Assembly: GCA_023439185.1 (NCBI GenBank) | Contig: JAEXOR010000052.1 | Coordinates: 62,001-126,000, forward strand | Source: Bacillota bacterium | Lineage (GTDB): Bacteria; Bacillota; Desulfotomaculia; Desulfotomaculales; Desulfallaceae | Length of the DNA: 64,000 nucleotides | Direction of reading: 5' to 3' | Part shown: in pieces, positions 34,383 to 42,744 of the stretch | How the letters are laid out: every line of letters starts with the position of its first letter | Position numbering within the stretch: position 1 is the stretch's first letter | The notes under the pieces: generated by a model | Database searches by the model: none | What the model was told of the DNA's origin: nothing | Seen by the model: the letters and a program-made list of their open reading frames with translations, nothing else | Program-made: the position numbers and the translations under genes

Positions 34383-34468
34383 GGGGTCAGGCCTGTCGTA
34401 ACGATATTAACTGTAATATTTTAATATTTAGTTTTTATAGTTAGGATAGTTACGACAGGCCTGACCCC
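34383..34468. repeat. 20-bp inverted repeat flanking a 46-nt AT-rich core
   Basis: GGGGTCAGGCCTGTCGTAAC (34383-34402) and its perfect inverse (34449-34468) flank an AT-rich core, between namZ and the convergent CitE-like gene. The right arm supplies the last codons and stop of the CitE-like gene. The form resembles a MITE-like or dispersed palindromic element and could also terminate transcription. Confidence 0.8.
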
Positions 34469-35310
34469 CTGATGATTTGTTTGGCCCGGGCTGCGACGGG
34501 GGCCTCCACCATCTGGCCGTCCAACTGGACTACGCCGCGGCCCGCGGCTTTTGCTTCTTCATAGGCGGCCACTATTTTTTTGGCTGCGGCTACTTCATCT
34601 GCCGTGGGACTGAATATTTCAATTACAGGCTGTATCTGGGCCGGGTGAATGACCAATTTACCCTGGAAACCCATTTTTTTTGCTTCGGCGGCGTCCTTGC
34701 GCAGGGTGTCGGTGTCTTTGATCATGGGGCAGACGGTGTCCAGCGGCGGTTCGATGCCCGCGGCCCGGGAAGCGTTGACCAGTTTGGCCCGGGCGTAAAA
34801 AAGTTCTGTTCCGTCGCCGGAATAGCTGGTCCAGATGTCCGCGGTGTAGTCATTGCCGCCAAAGGCCAGTTTTTTAACCCTGGGGCATGACGAAGCGATG
34901 GCGCCGGCATTTTCAATTCCCCGGGCGCTTTCGATAAAGGGCACCAGCTCCATGCTGCCGCGGGCCGGACCCTGCTCTTCTTCCAGCAGTCCCAAGAGCC
35001 AGCTCACCTTGCGCACCTCTTCCGCGGTTTCGGCCTTGGCAAGCATAATGCCGGCCAGGCCGGTCCCGGCCACGGCCTGCAAATCCTTCAGCACATGCCT
35101 GGTTTCAGCGCCGTTAACCCGTACAAAAACGGGCGGTAATCCGGACGATTGCAATATTTCCCGCACCACCGTCCTGGCCCGGTCCTTTTCGCCGGGGGCT
35201 ATAGCGTCTTCCAGGTCCAGAATAACCGCGTCGGCGCCCAGGGAAAGCGCTTTGTCTATTTTTTTTCGATCAGCGCCGGGGACAAATAAAAGGCATCTGA
35301 GCAGCGCCAT
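34450..35310 (-). CDS. CitE-like HpcH/HpaI-family lyase
   Basis: This 286-aa TIM-barrel lyase of the citrate-lyase-beta/malyl-CoA lyase family has LRCLLFVPGADRKKIDKALS, the metal-binding DLEDAI, PVFVRVNG, VPFIESARGIENA and KLAFGGNDYTADI. Stand-alone CitE-like proteins cleave citramalyl-CoA, malyl-CoA or similar CoA esters. No citrate lyase alpha/gamma partners are present. The ATG at 35310 lies eight bases after AGGGTGG; a GTG at 35322 is less likely. The last residues (SGLS) are encoded within a palindromic repeat arm, suggesting the original C-terminus was changed. Confidence 0.86.
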   Translation of the reverse strand: MALLRCLLFVPGADRKKIDKALSLGADAVILDLEDAIAPGEKDRARTVVREILQSSGLPPVFVRVNGAETRHVLKDLQAVAGTGLAGIMLAKAETAEEVRKVSWLLGLLEEEQGPARGSMELVPFIESARGIENAGAIASSCPRVKKLAFGGNDYTADIWTSYSGDGTELFYARAKLVNASRAAGIEPPLDTVCPMIKDTDTLRKDAAEAKKMGFQGKLVIHPAQIQPVIEIFSPTADEVAAAKKIVAAYEEAKAAGRGVVQLDGQMVEAPVAARAKQIIRGSGLS

Positions 35311-35405
35311 GTGACTTTCCACCCTTTCCGTGGTAAAATTGGTTAATATTATTTGTTCGCCGGTTTGGATATTATTCCTGTTTTTATATGGCGGGAGGTT
35401 ATTAA

Positions 35406-36410
35406 ATGCCGGACATTGCTTACGATAAGGTGCTTGGCTTCCTGGCGGAAAAAGAGACGTCTGAGTCAGGCAGCGACGACCTGGCCGGGCTTTACGATAT
35501 TATGCTGATGTGCCGGGAAACCTTTATGGCCGAGGTAAGCCGGAGGCAAGTCAAGCATCAGGCGGCTGAAATGCCGGATGATGATGAAGATGAGGATGCG
35601 GACCGGGTGCTGGGCGAATTGCGCCGTCTGCCCAAGGGCGGTGTAATTGTCGATGCCGGCGGCGATGAGATTTTTGTTCCTGAGGTATGGGTGCGTAACC
35701 TGGGCATGGAGCACGGGGATATCGTGTCGGCGGTGCCGCTGGGCATGATTGGCCAGTCTCCGCTGTTTGAATTTACCGTGGAAGAACGCCGGGGGTTGGA
35801 CCATGAATCCGACCGGGTTAGCGTCATTGGTCCGGTGACGTACCATGGCGGCGAATGGTTTGTATACAGCGAGGAAGAGGAAGAACTGATTTCTTTAAAG
35901 CCAAAAGAGGTGCGCAGCCTGGGACTTTATGAAGGCGATCTGGTGGAGGTGGCCTATCCGGCCGGGGATATATCCGCCGCCCGGGTGGCCTGGAAATTTG
36001 ACCCGGACGACCCCTACCTGGATGATCTGGCGCCGGGTTCCGGGAACCGCCGGCGCACGGTTAAAAGACAACAACCTGCCGCGGATGTGGCCGACCCCGT
36101 GCTGGGCGGTAGAACGGTGCTGGTGGTGGGCGGCGATCTGTATAAAGATGCATACCGGCGCAATTTTGAACGCCGGGGGGCCAAATTGCTTTGGGAGACC
36201 GGTTTTCAGGGCGGCCAGGGTAAAAACATTGAATCCAAGGTGCGGTCGGCGGACGTGGCGGTATTGGTGACGGATATGGCTTCGCACCGCCTGCCGGATA
36301 TCGAGTCCATGTGTAAAAGACACCGCAAGCCCTTTGTTTACGCGTCGTCCCGCGGTTCAACCGGTGTGGTGCGGTCAAGCCAGCAGGCCCTGATTAAAGG
36401 CGGCAAGTAA
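35406..36410 (+). CDS. DUF2325 protein with long acidic N-terminal region
   Basis: This 334-aa protein has a C-terminal DUF2325 domain (about 230-330: VLVVGGDLYKDAYRRNFERR, then VRSADVAVLVTDMASHRLPD and KPFVYASSRGSTGV). The N-terminal half contains a helical stretch, a run of acidic residues (PDDDEDEDADRVL) and beta-rich segments not typical of short DUF2325 proteins. Function of the family is unknown; the fold resembles a Rossmann-like binding domain. The ATG at 35406 follows GGGAGG. It is divergent from the CitE-like gene and 69 bp before comEA. Confidence 0.8.
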   Translation: MPDIAYDKVLGFLAEKETSESGSDDLAGLYDIMLMCRETFMAEVSRRQVKHQAAEMPDDDEDEDADRVLGELRRLPKGGVIVDAGGDEIFVPEVWVRNLGMEHGDIVSAVPLGMIGQSPLFEFTVEERRGLDHESDRVSVIGPVTYHGGEWFVYSEEEEELISLKPKEVRSLGLYEGDLVEVAYPAGDISAARVAWKFDPDDPYLDDLAPGSGNRRRTVKRQQPAADVADPVLGGRTVLVVGGDLYKDAYRRNFERRGAKLLWETGFQGGQGKNIESKVRSADVAVLVTDMASHRLPDIESMCKRHRKPFVYASSRGSTGVVRSSQQALIKGGK

Positions 36411-36479
36411 AAAGAGGATATTTGCCGGTAAAGGTAGAATTTTCCCGTTAGTCTTTGACCTGGCGGGAAGGTGCGGGCC

Positions 36480-37139
36480 TTGTTTGAAATGGAAAGAAAA
36501 CATCAACTGGTTTTATTAATTATTGCTGCTTTGATCCTGTTTGGCGCCGGTTTCAAGTACGCCCAGTTTCAAGGAGACCGGAAGGACAACGGACCACTGG
36601 TTGTTGATGCCGGTGCGGTGGCCGCCGGGGAAACAGGCGCTGCGGATGAAAAAGACAGTGCGCCACAGGAAATAGTGGTTCACGTGGCGGGGGAAGTGCA
36701 GCATCCCGGTGTATACCGCCTTAATGCCGGTTCCCGGGTGATAGACGCGGTGAACATGGCCGGAACTACGGAAAAATCAGCCCTGGACTACCTGAACCTG
36801 GCCGCACCGCTTCAGGACGGCAATCAGATTGTGGTGTATAATAAGGATGAACTGGACGCCCGGGCGAACCAGGCGGGAGTGGGAGGCGGCGCGGTTGGTC
36901 TGCCGCCGCCGGCAGGGCAGCCGGCCGGGTTTACCGGCGCGTCCGGGCTGATTAACATCAACACCGCCGGGCAGGCGCAGCTTGAAGAACTGCCAGGTAT
37001 CGGTCCTGCGCTGGCCCAGCGGATTATTGACCACCGGACCCGGAACGGCCCTTTTTTATCCGCCGAGGACATCATGGTGGTATCGGGTATCGGTGAAAAA
37101 CGGTATGAACAACTAAAGAATTTAATCACCGTTAATTGA
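36480..37139 (+). CDS. comEA: ComEA competence DNA-binding protein
   Basis: This 219-aa membrane-anchored DNA receptor has one N-terminal helix (LVLLIIAALILFGAGFKY), an SLBB domain (IVVHVAGEVQHPGVYRLNAG, then RVIDAVNMAGTTEKSALDYL) and a C-terminal helix-hairpin-helix domain with INTAGQAQLEELPGIGPALA and RIIDHRTRNGPFLSAEDIMV. It binds incoming DNA for ComEC. The TTG at 36480 is eight bases after GGAAGG; a GTG at 36471 overlaps it. comEC is 3.2 kb away with two unrelated genes between; comEB is absent. Confidence 0.92.
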   Translation: MFEMERKHQLVLLIIAALILFGAGFKYAQFQGDRKDNGPLVVDAGAVAAGETGAADEKDSAPQEIVVHVAGEVQHPGVYRLNAGSRVIDAVNMAGTTEKSALDYLNLAAPLQDGNQIVVYNKDELDARANQAGVGGGAVGLPPPAGQPAGFTGASGLININTAGQAQLEELPGIGPALAQRIIDHRTRNGPFLSAEDIMVVSGIGEKRYEQLKNLITVN

Positions 37140-37505
37140 GAAAAAAGTATTCGGCCGGACCGGTGCGCCAAGTACCGCCCGGCTTTTTTGCACTTTATTG
37201 AAAAGCGCGCGCAGAGGGAACTGAATTAGCGCGCTTTCCTTGTGTGCCGGAGGAAATTGAGCGGGCGTAATTTATTGTCAAATGTCGTGCAGGTAACATT
37301 TTTTTGTCGCCACAATGACCTTTTTCATGTCACTACGCTGACATCCTCCAGACCGGAATTTTGATAGTTTTATTATAACGATTAGTTATTTTAAAAATAA
37401 TTGAAGATAATACAAGGGTCAGAAGTCATTTTGAGTTATTTCTTAATAACAGATGCTTTCGGTAATCAAGTTCTTCAATATAAAATAAAAACGGGGGGAT
37501 TAGGG
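37140..37505 (+). promoter_or_regulatory. 366-bp intergenic region between comEA and DUF169
   Basis: It holds, in order, the comEA terminator (37154-37189, GCCGGACCGGT pairing with ACCGCCCGGC then TTTTTT), a second hairpin with arms AAAGCGCGC/GCGCGCTTT (37202-37237), regulatory array 2 (37283-37379) and an AT-rich leader. No coding sequence is apparent. Confidence 0.75.
37283..37379 (+). promoter_or_regulatory. Promoter array with three phased palindromes (array 2)
   Basis: Sites are TGTCGTGCAGGTAACA (37283-37298), TGTCGCCACAATGACC (37305-37320) and TGTCACTACGCTGACA (37328-37343), starting 22 and 23 bp apart. Seventeen bp after the third comes TTGATAG and then TTATTATAAC (-10 TATAAC at 37374-37379). 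The site form, spacing and core promoter match array 1 at 27973-28070, so the same Crp/Fnr-type regulator probably controls both. Confidence 0.7.
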
Positions 37506-38315
37506 TTGCTGCTGAATGTTAAGGCGCTGTTTGAAAAGGCACAGCTATCTTATGCTGAAATGGGTGAAGCCCTGGAGTATTTATACAAACTGGACTATCA
37601 TCCGGTGGCTACCAAGTTTTTTTGGAGCCGTGACGAGTACGATGATTTCCAGACTGAAAAATTGCCCGGTCCTAAAATGACGATGTGCCAGATTGCCCTG
37701 GCGTCCCGGATGAACGACTTTGTTATCAAAGCCGACGCGGAAAACCTGCTGTGCGGTAACGCCAAAACCTGTTTGGGATTTCGCGAAGCCAGTGATGAGG
37801 AAGTCGAAGGCCACGTGAAGTATACCGCCGATTGGGATTGGGCCAGGGAATGTCTGCTGGGCAAACCGATGCTGCCGGTGGGGCAACTGAAGGGTTTCGC
37901 CATGGCCCCGCTGCATAAGGCGCCCTTTGACCCGGACGTCGTATTCATGGTGGTCAATCCGTTGCAAGCGTACCATATCCTCAACGACTACATTGGCGGG
38001 ACCAAGTCCAGCCCCGCCTTGCAGTTCAACCATACCATCAACTCAGCGGTGTGCGGCGGCATGGTCTGGAGCTACAATGAGAAAAAACCAAATATGAATA
38101 CCATGTGCGCCGGCAGTTACACCTCCGGTAAGACCGAAAAAGGCGAGGTAAACCTTTTCATCCCCGGTGAGGATATCGGCGCGGTGGCAAAACAATTAAT
38201 CAAAAGGACCGCCCTCTACGGAGGCGCTTCCATGGTCGGTTCTCCAGGACAGGAATGGCCGGGACTGCACGTATGCAAAAAATGCCCGATGGTTAAATAC
38301 AAGGACGCGGAATAA
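37506..38315 (+). CDS. DUF169-family protein
   Basis: This 269-aa protein is of the DUF169 family. Visible features are HPVATKFFWSRDEYDDF, a cysteine-rich part (MTMCQIALASRM, then NLLCGNAKTCLGF), DPDVVFMVVNPLQAYHILND and a C-terminal CKKCPM. Conserved cysteines could bind metal or a cluster. The family is common in anaerobes and archaea but has no known function. The TTG at 37506 is seven bases after GGGGGG; upstream in-frame ATG at 37401 would place the promoter-proximal AT-rich leader inside the gene. It is monocistronic, ended by a strong terminator and preceded by regulatory array 2. Confidence 0.82.
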   Translation: MLLNVKALFEKAQLSYAEMGEALEYLYKLDYHPVATKFFWSRDEYDDFQTEKLPGPKMTMCQIALASRMNDFVIKADAENLLCGNAKTCLGFREASDEEVEGHVKYTADWDWARECLLGKPMLPVGQLKGFAMAPLHKAPFDPDVVFMVVNPLQAYHILNDYIGGTKSSPALQFNHTINSAVCGGMVWSYNEKKPNMNTMCAGSYTSGKTEKGEVNLFIPGEDIGAVAKQLIKRTALYGGASMVGSPGQEWPGLHVCKKCPMVKYKDAE

Positions 38316-38338
38316 ATTAAATCAACCTGAGCACACAG

Positions 38339-38367
38339 GGCCGGGGCAACCATTGCCCCGGCCTTTT
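38339..38367 (+). terminator. Terminator of the DUF169 gene
   Basis: GGCCGGGGCAA-CCA-TTGCCCCGGCC is an 11-bp perfect stem followed by TTTTCTT. Confidence 0.92.
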
Positions 38368-38581
38368 CTTGGTTCAAATCGTCGGTAACACGGTGGGGCG
38401 TGTCTTTAATGCGGACAGTGTGTGTCTTTGTTACAGGGTGAACCCCTGGTTTTTTTCCGATATTTAGATCGTTAAGTTTCCTTATCGCGCCGGATAGAGT
38501 GACGGATAAGCCAATATTTTGTCACCTCTTGCCGGTTTTATCGTTTTGAGGTCAAGAAATAGATGTTCCATGCGGTCCGGT

Positions 38582-38598
38582 TGGGTACGAAAATTGCT
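38582..38598 (+). promoter_or_regulatory. Possible sigma-54 promoter
   Basis: TGGGTACGAAAATTGCT has GG (38584-38585), ten bases, then GC (38596-38597), matching YTGGCACGRNNNTTGCW at all but two defined positions. It lies 240 bp before the MFS start. No enhancer site was identified and no sigma-54 activator is encoded nearby. Confidence 0.4.
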
Positions 38599-38839
38599 GT
38601 ATTTTATAATGTTTCAAATTAACAGAAATTTTTACATTTAACAGAAACTTTTACATAATTCATTAATAAAGCGCTTTTCTGATTAACTGCGCCGGGGGTG
38701 ATAATGAGAATAGCGGCAAACCGGATCAGAGTATCGGGAATAGGGGAAGAAGAAAAGTTGGTACTAAACGTTATTGTTCATTATTGTTCAAGATGAGACA
38801 CAGGATTAAGAAACATAATTGAGACACTGGAGGAGACAA

Positions 38840-40189
38840 ATGAAAATCTACATTTCTGAGCTTATTGATAGCATTGGTATTTCTAAATTAACCTGGGCGA
38901 TATTCTTTCTCTGTGGTGTCGCTATGCTCTTTGACGGTTATGATAACATGATTGTATCCTACACTATGCCTCAAATTACCGCGGAATGGGGATTATCCAA
39001 GGTACAGACAGGTTCGCTTGTTTCCTGGGGCTTATTGGGTTTATTGTTCGGGGGATTTTTCGCGGGCGTTTTGTCGGATAAAATAGGAAGAAAAAAGACA
39101 TTGATTTTATCCTGTCTGTTCTATTCAATTTTTTGTGGATTAATCTATTTTGCGCAGAATTTTGAAATGTTCGCGTTATTCCGGGTTTTGTCCGGTTTTG
39201 GTCTGGGCGCTTGTCTGCCGGTTTCAATAACGCTGGTATCTGAATCCGTGCCGACAAAAAACAGAGGACTGTTCATCACTTCTCTATTTGCTTTCTTCCT
39301 GGCCGGCTGGGTTTTGGCCGGTGTCGTGGCCATGTTCGTGGTTCCCGCCCTGGGATGGAGGCTTTGTTACCTGATCGGCATGATTCCGGCACTATATGCC
39401 ATAGTTCTGGCATTGTATCTGCCTGAGTCTTCACGTTGGCTGCTGATTAAAGGTCGTGAGGCTGATGCTCTTGCCATGTTAAATAAATTTGAACTATCCG
39501 CCAAGAGAGTTGCCACGAATTACGCTCCCGGCAGTGTTGTTGTTCCGCCTCCGCCAAAAGTTGTCGGTCTCGCCGCTTTATTTACCCGGCAATTTCTCCC
39601 GGTAACTATCGGTCTTTCCCTGCTCTATTTCATGGGTTCGATGATCGTCTACGGAGTCACAGCGTGGTTGCCTTCTCTGCTGGTGGCCAAGGGATATTCA
39701 ATTGCGAAAAGTTACTCATTGGCGGTGATGACAAATTCGGCGTCGGTTGTTGCCAATATCACTACCGGTTACGTTTCGGACAAAATCGGGCGCAAGAAAA
39801 CTTTAATGTATGGTTTTATCATTCTGGGTATCGTTGTAATATTGTTTGGATATTCCGCCAGCACGACTCAACTGATTATATTTTCAATCATGTTTGGTTT
39901 CTTCTCCAACTTCGCGCTCACCGGGGTGCAGCCGCTGCTTGCGGAATCTTACCCGACTGAATTCCGTAATACCGGCGTTGCTTATTCCCAGGCGTTCGGT
40001 CGTCTTGGCGGAATGGCCGGTCCTATTCTGGCTGGTTTCGCGCAAGCAATTGGTTTTAGTTTTACCGGCACTCTGGTCATGTTCGCCGCGCCCGCGTTGA
40101 TTTGTGTGGTGATACTGATCTTCTTTAAACTGGAGACAAAAGGGAAAAGTCTGGAAGCTATTTCCTATGAAATAACCTCTAAAACTTAA
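38840..40189 (+). CDS. MFS transporter, aromatic-acid/metabolite:H+ symporter type
   Basis: This 449-aa twelve-helix MFS transporter of the sugar/aromatic acid symporter type has the loop 2-3 motif DKIGRKKTLIL, its repeat SDKIGRKKTLMYGF in the second half, ESSRWLLIKGREADAL after helix 6, and LFDGYDNMIVSYTMP in helix 1 (the DGYD motif of aromatic acid AAHS transporters). The gene is visibly more AT-rich than its neighbours, and it separates comEA from comEC, suggesting later insertion. The ATG at 38840 follows GGAGGAG. Substrate may be an aromatic or dicarboxylic acid. Confidence 0.88.
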   Translation: MKIYISELIDSIGISKLTWAIFFLCGVAMLFDGYDNMIVSYTMPQITAEWGLSKVQTGSLVSWGLLGLLFGGFFAGVLSDKIGRKKTLILSCLFYSIFCGLIYFAQNFEMFALFRVLSGFGLGACLPVSITLVSESVPTKNRGLFITSLFAFFLAGWVLAGVVAMFVVPALGWRLCYLIGMIPALYAIVLALYLPESSRWLLIKGREADALAMLNKFELSAKRVATNYAPGSVVVPPPPKVVGLAALFTRQFLPVTIGLSLLYFMGSMIVYGVTAWLPSLLVAKGYSIAKSYSLAVMTNSASVVANITTGYVSDKIGRKKTLMYGFIILGIVVILFGYSASTTQLIIFSIMFGFFSNFALTGVQPLLAESYPTEFRNTGVAYSQAFGRLGGMAGPILAGFAQAIGFSFTGTLVMFAAPALICVVILIFFKLETKGKSLEAISYEITSKT

Positions 40190-40230
40190 TAATAGATCGG
40201 TATTAAGGCTAATCTTTAACAAATTGCAAG

Positions 40231-40269
40231 GGGCCATTATAATGAATGTTGTAATGGTCTCTTTTTTTT
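40231..40269 (+). terminator. Terminator of the MFS gene
   Basis: GGCCATTATAA pairs with TTGTAATGGTC (two G-U pairs), followed by C and eight T. Confidence 0.82.
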
Positions 40270-40303
40270 AGGGATTAGACAACAACTATTCGGCAGGTGA
40301 ATA

Positions 40304-42667
40304 ATGAACCGGCCTCTGTTAGCGGTAACAGTTTGTTTTGCCCTGGGCGTATTTTTAAATACCCTGTTCGCGGTGGAAACAGGAATTGTTTTAGCCGCGG
40401 TACTAATTTCCGGTAGCCTGGCCCTGGCCTTTCACGCCCTGCGACGGCGTGAGGGGGCGGCCATATTGCTGCTTTTTGTGTTTCTGGGATGGCTCTGGGC
40501 CGGAGTTGGTGAGCAGGACGCCGGCCGGGGACCGGAACAGTATGCCGGACATTATGTTACCCTGGAGGGAATCGTGCAGTCCGAACCCCGGTACGGCAGC
40601 GGCGGGGAGGACGCGGTCTACGTGCTGGCGGCCCGGGCTGTGTACCTGGGCGAGCGCCGGGTGGAAACCACCGGGCTGGTGCAGGTTAAAGTAAAGGACG
40701 CCGGTCCGGTTCACAGTTACGGCGAGTTATTGCGGGCCGATGGTCTTATATACCGCCCCCGGGAGCCCGGTAACTTTGGCGCCTTTAATTACCGGGATTA
40801 CCTGGAACGGCGCGGCATCCGCTGCCAGATGACGGTAACGGGCCCGGAGTATCTGCGGTCTGTGGCCGGTGAGCGCCCTTTAACTCCGGTGGGATTGGCG
40901 CTGGCGTGTAAGCACGCTCTGCAACGGGTGGCTGACGCCACCCTGGACCAAAGGCAGGCCGCTGTGCTGGGCGGGATGCTCTTTGGCGCCCGGGACCGTT
41001 TGGACCGCGCTGTAGAGGATATTTTTGCCGAAACCGGGGTGGCGCATGTCCTCTGTGTCAGCGGGTTGCATGTGGGATTTGTGCTGGCCGGGATGTTTTT
41101 GCTCGCCGGCGCTCTGGGCGTGCCCAGACGGGCTTATTTGCTTGTAGTGGCGCCGGTGGTTATCTTTTACGCCCTGATGACCGGATTGGGCCCGGCAGTG
41201 GTCCGGGCCGGTATTATGGCGTTGCTGGTGTTGACGGCGGCGCTGCTGGGCCGGGAAAGGGACTGGCCCACCGCCCTGGCTCTGGCGGCGGGCGTTTTGT
41301 TGTTATTTAATCCCTCGTCCATTTATGAAGTTGGTTTTCAGCTTTCCTTTGCCGCCACCTGGGGTATCCTGTACCTGGGTCCGTTACTGGGACAAGTGTT
41401 CAGAGTTAGGTTCGCACTGCCCGGCTGGCTGGCCCTTCCTTTACAAATTACCCTGGCCGCCCAGTTGGCTACCATGCCGCTTTTGGTTTACCATTTTAAC
41501 CTGGTTTCTTTTATCGCCCCCTTGGCCAACCTGCTGCTGGTACCTTTGGTGGGAGTAATCATGCTGACCGGATTCATAGGTTGTGTCGCCGGACTGATTT
41601 TTCTGCCTGCCGGGGAATTGTTTAACGCCGGTACCGGCGCGCTGATCGATTTTTTCCTGGCGCTGGCCGGGCTTCTTAACCGTATACCGGGCGGAGCGGC
41701 ATACGCGGCCACGCCGCCCTGGCCGGCGGTGCCTTTATGGTTCGCCGGACTGGTGCTGACGGCGGAAATCGCCCGGGGCCGGTATAAGCCGCCTGATTTC
41801 TGCCGGGGTAAGATTGGCCCGGCGGCAGCCGGATTCCTGCTGATGCTGGTCCTGATCTGGCCATGGGGCGGTACCGGGGGCCGGATGCAGGTGCATTTTT
41901 TGGACGTGGGGCAGGGAGATAGTATCTTGGTCCGCTTTCCGGGCGGCGGAACAATGCTGGTGGATACCGGGGGGCGCCCGGGTGAGCCGGATGAAGTTCG
42001 GGCTACCGGTGACGCCGTGGTGGTTCCGTATCTGCGCAGCCTGGGTATTAACCGGCTGAACGCGCTGGTAGTTACCCACCCGGACGCAGACCACGCCGGC
42101 GGGGTGCCGGCGGTGCTGGAGAAGCTCAAGGTCGACGCCATGGTTATCACCGGCGCTCCGGGATACGATGAATATATCGCCCAGGCGGAGAGCCTCCGGG
42201 TTCCCGTGTATCGCGCCGGCGCGGGCCAGGCGCTGCAGTTGGACGAACGGGTGGACGTTTTGGTGCTGGCCCCCGGGCGGGGTGATGCCGCGGCGGGTTT
42301 AAGCTCCAACGACGCTTCCCTGGTTTTGCGTCTGGATTACCGGGCCAGTTCATTTTTGTTAACCGGGGATATCGAACAGCACGCTCAACGGCTGCTTTTG
42401 GCCGGCGGGGCGGATTTGCAGTCGGATGTGTTTAAAGTTCCTCACCACGGCAGCCGTTTTTTTGAACCCCGTTTTTTTAGTGCCGTGGCTCCCGATTTGG
42501 CCGTGATCCAGGTGGGTGAGCATAACTGGTTCGGACATCCGGCGGCGGAAGTAGTAGAAGCGCTGACCTCCGCCGGCGCCAGGGTGCTGCGCACCGACCG
42601 GGACGGTGCGGTGCTTGTCGGCACAGATGGGGAAAACATCAGCGTGCAGACGGCCAAAAAACAATAA
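40304..42667 (+). CDS. comEC: ComEC/Rec2 DNA-uptake channel
   Basis: This 787-aa protein has an N-terminal DUF4131 region, a central competence domain with about ten helices (ETGVAHVLCVSGLHVGFVLA, then LGPAVVRAGIMALLVLTAAL and YEVGFQLSFAATWGILYLG), and a C-terminal metallo-beta-lactamase domain (MQVHFLDVGQGDSILVRFPG, then VVTHPDADHAGGVPAVLEK and SDVFKVPHHGSRF). It imports single-stranded DNA and may degrade the other strand. The His/Asp ligands look intact. The ATG at 40304 has a GGCAGGTGA site. It stands apart from comEA. Confidence 0.94.
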   Translation: MNRPLLAVTVCFALGVFLNTLFAVETGIVLAAVLISGSLALAFHALRRREGAAILLLFVFLGWLWAGVGEQDAGRGPEQYAGHYVTLEGIVQSEPRYGSGGEDAVYVLAARAVYLGERRVETTGLVQVKVKDAGPVHSYGELLRADGLIYRPREPGNFGAFNYRDYLERRGIRCQMTVTGPEYLRSVAGERPLTPVGLALACKHALQRVADATLDQRQAAVLGGMLFGARDRLDRAVEDIFAETGVAHVLCVSGLHVGFVLAGMFLLAGALGVPRRAYLLVVAPVVIFYALMTGLGPAVVRAGIMALLVLTAALLGRERDWPTALALAAGVLLLFNPSSIYEVGFQLSFAATWGILYLGPLLGQVFRVRFALPGWLALPLQITLAAQLATMPLLVYHFNLVSFIAPLANLLLVPLVGVIMLTGFIGCVAGLIFLPAGELFNAGTGALIDFFLALAGLLNRIPGGAAYAATPPWPAVPLWFAGLVLTAEIARGRYKPPDFCRGKIGPAAAGFLLMLVLIWPWGGTGGRMQVHFLDVGQGDSILVRFPGGGTMLVDTGGRPGEPDEVRATGDAVVVPYLRSLGINRLNALVVTHPDADHAGGVPAVLEKLKVDAMVITGAPGYDEYIAQAESLRVPVYRAGAGQALQLDERVDVLVLAPGRGDAAAGLSSNDASLVLRLDYRASSFLLTGDIEQHAQRLLLAGGADLQSDVFKVPHHGSRFFEPRFFSAVAPDLAVIQVGEHNWFGHPAAEVVEALTSAGARVLRTDRDGAVLVGTDGENISVQTAKKQ

Positions 42668-42692
42668 AATCATTCATTAGAACTATTAATTC

Positions 42693-42744
42693 AACCCCGT
42701 TCGGGGCAACCTATCCTAAACAATTGTCAACGGGGGGTTTTTTT
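42693..42744 (+). promoter_or_regulatory. Competing hairpins before the thioredoxin-reductase-like gene
   Basis: AACCCCGTT (42693-42701) can pair with AACGGGGGGTT (42729-42739), followed by T7: a terminator after comEC. The same CCCCG can instead form CCCCG-TT-CGGGG (42695-42706). The GGGGGG in the distal arm is also the only ribosome site of the gene at 42745, so folding would affect both termination and translation. Confidence 0.5.

Larger units (their letters stand above)
38316..38839 (+). promoter_or_regulatory. 524-bp AT-rich regulatory region before the MFS gene
   Basis: After the DUF169 terminator there is an AT-rich stretch with a possible sigma-54 promoter (38582-38598) and two tandem 19-bp repeats: TTAACAGAAATTTTTACAT (38619-38637) and TTAACAGAAACTTTTACAT (38638-38656). 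It also holds a 30-codon open frame (38704-38796, start MRIAANRIRV) after GGGGGTG that may be a leader or chance. No other gene is seen. Confidence 0.6.
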
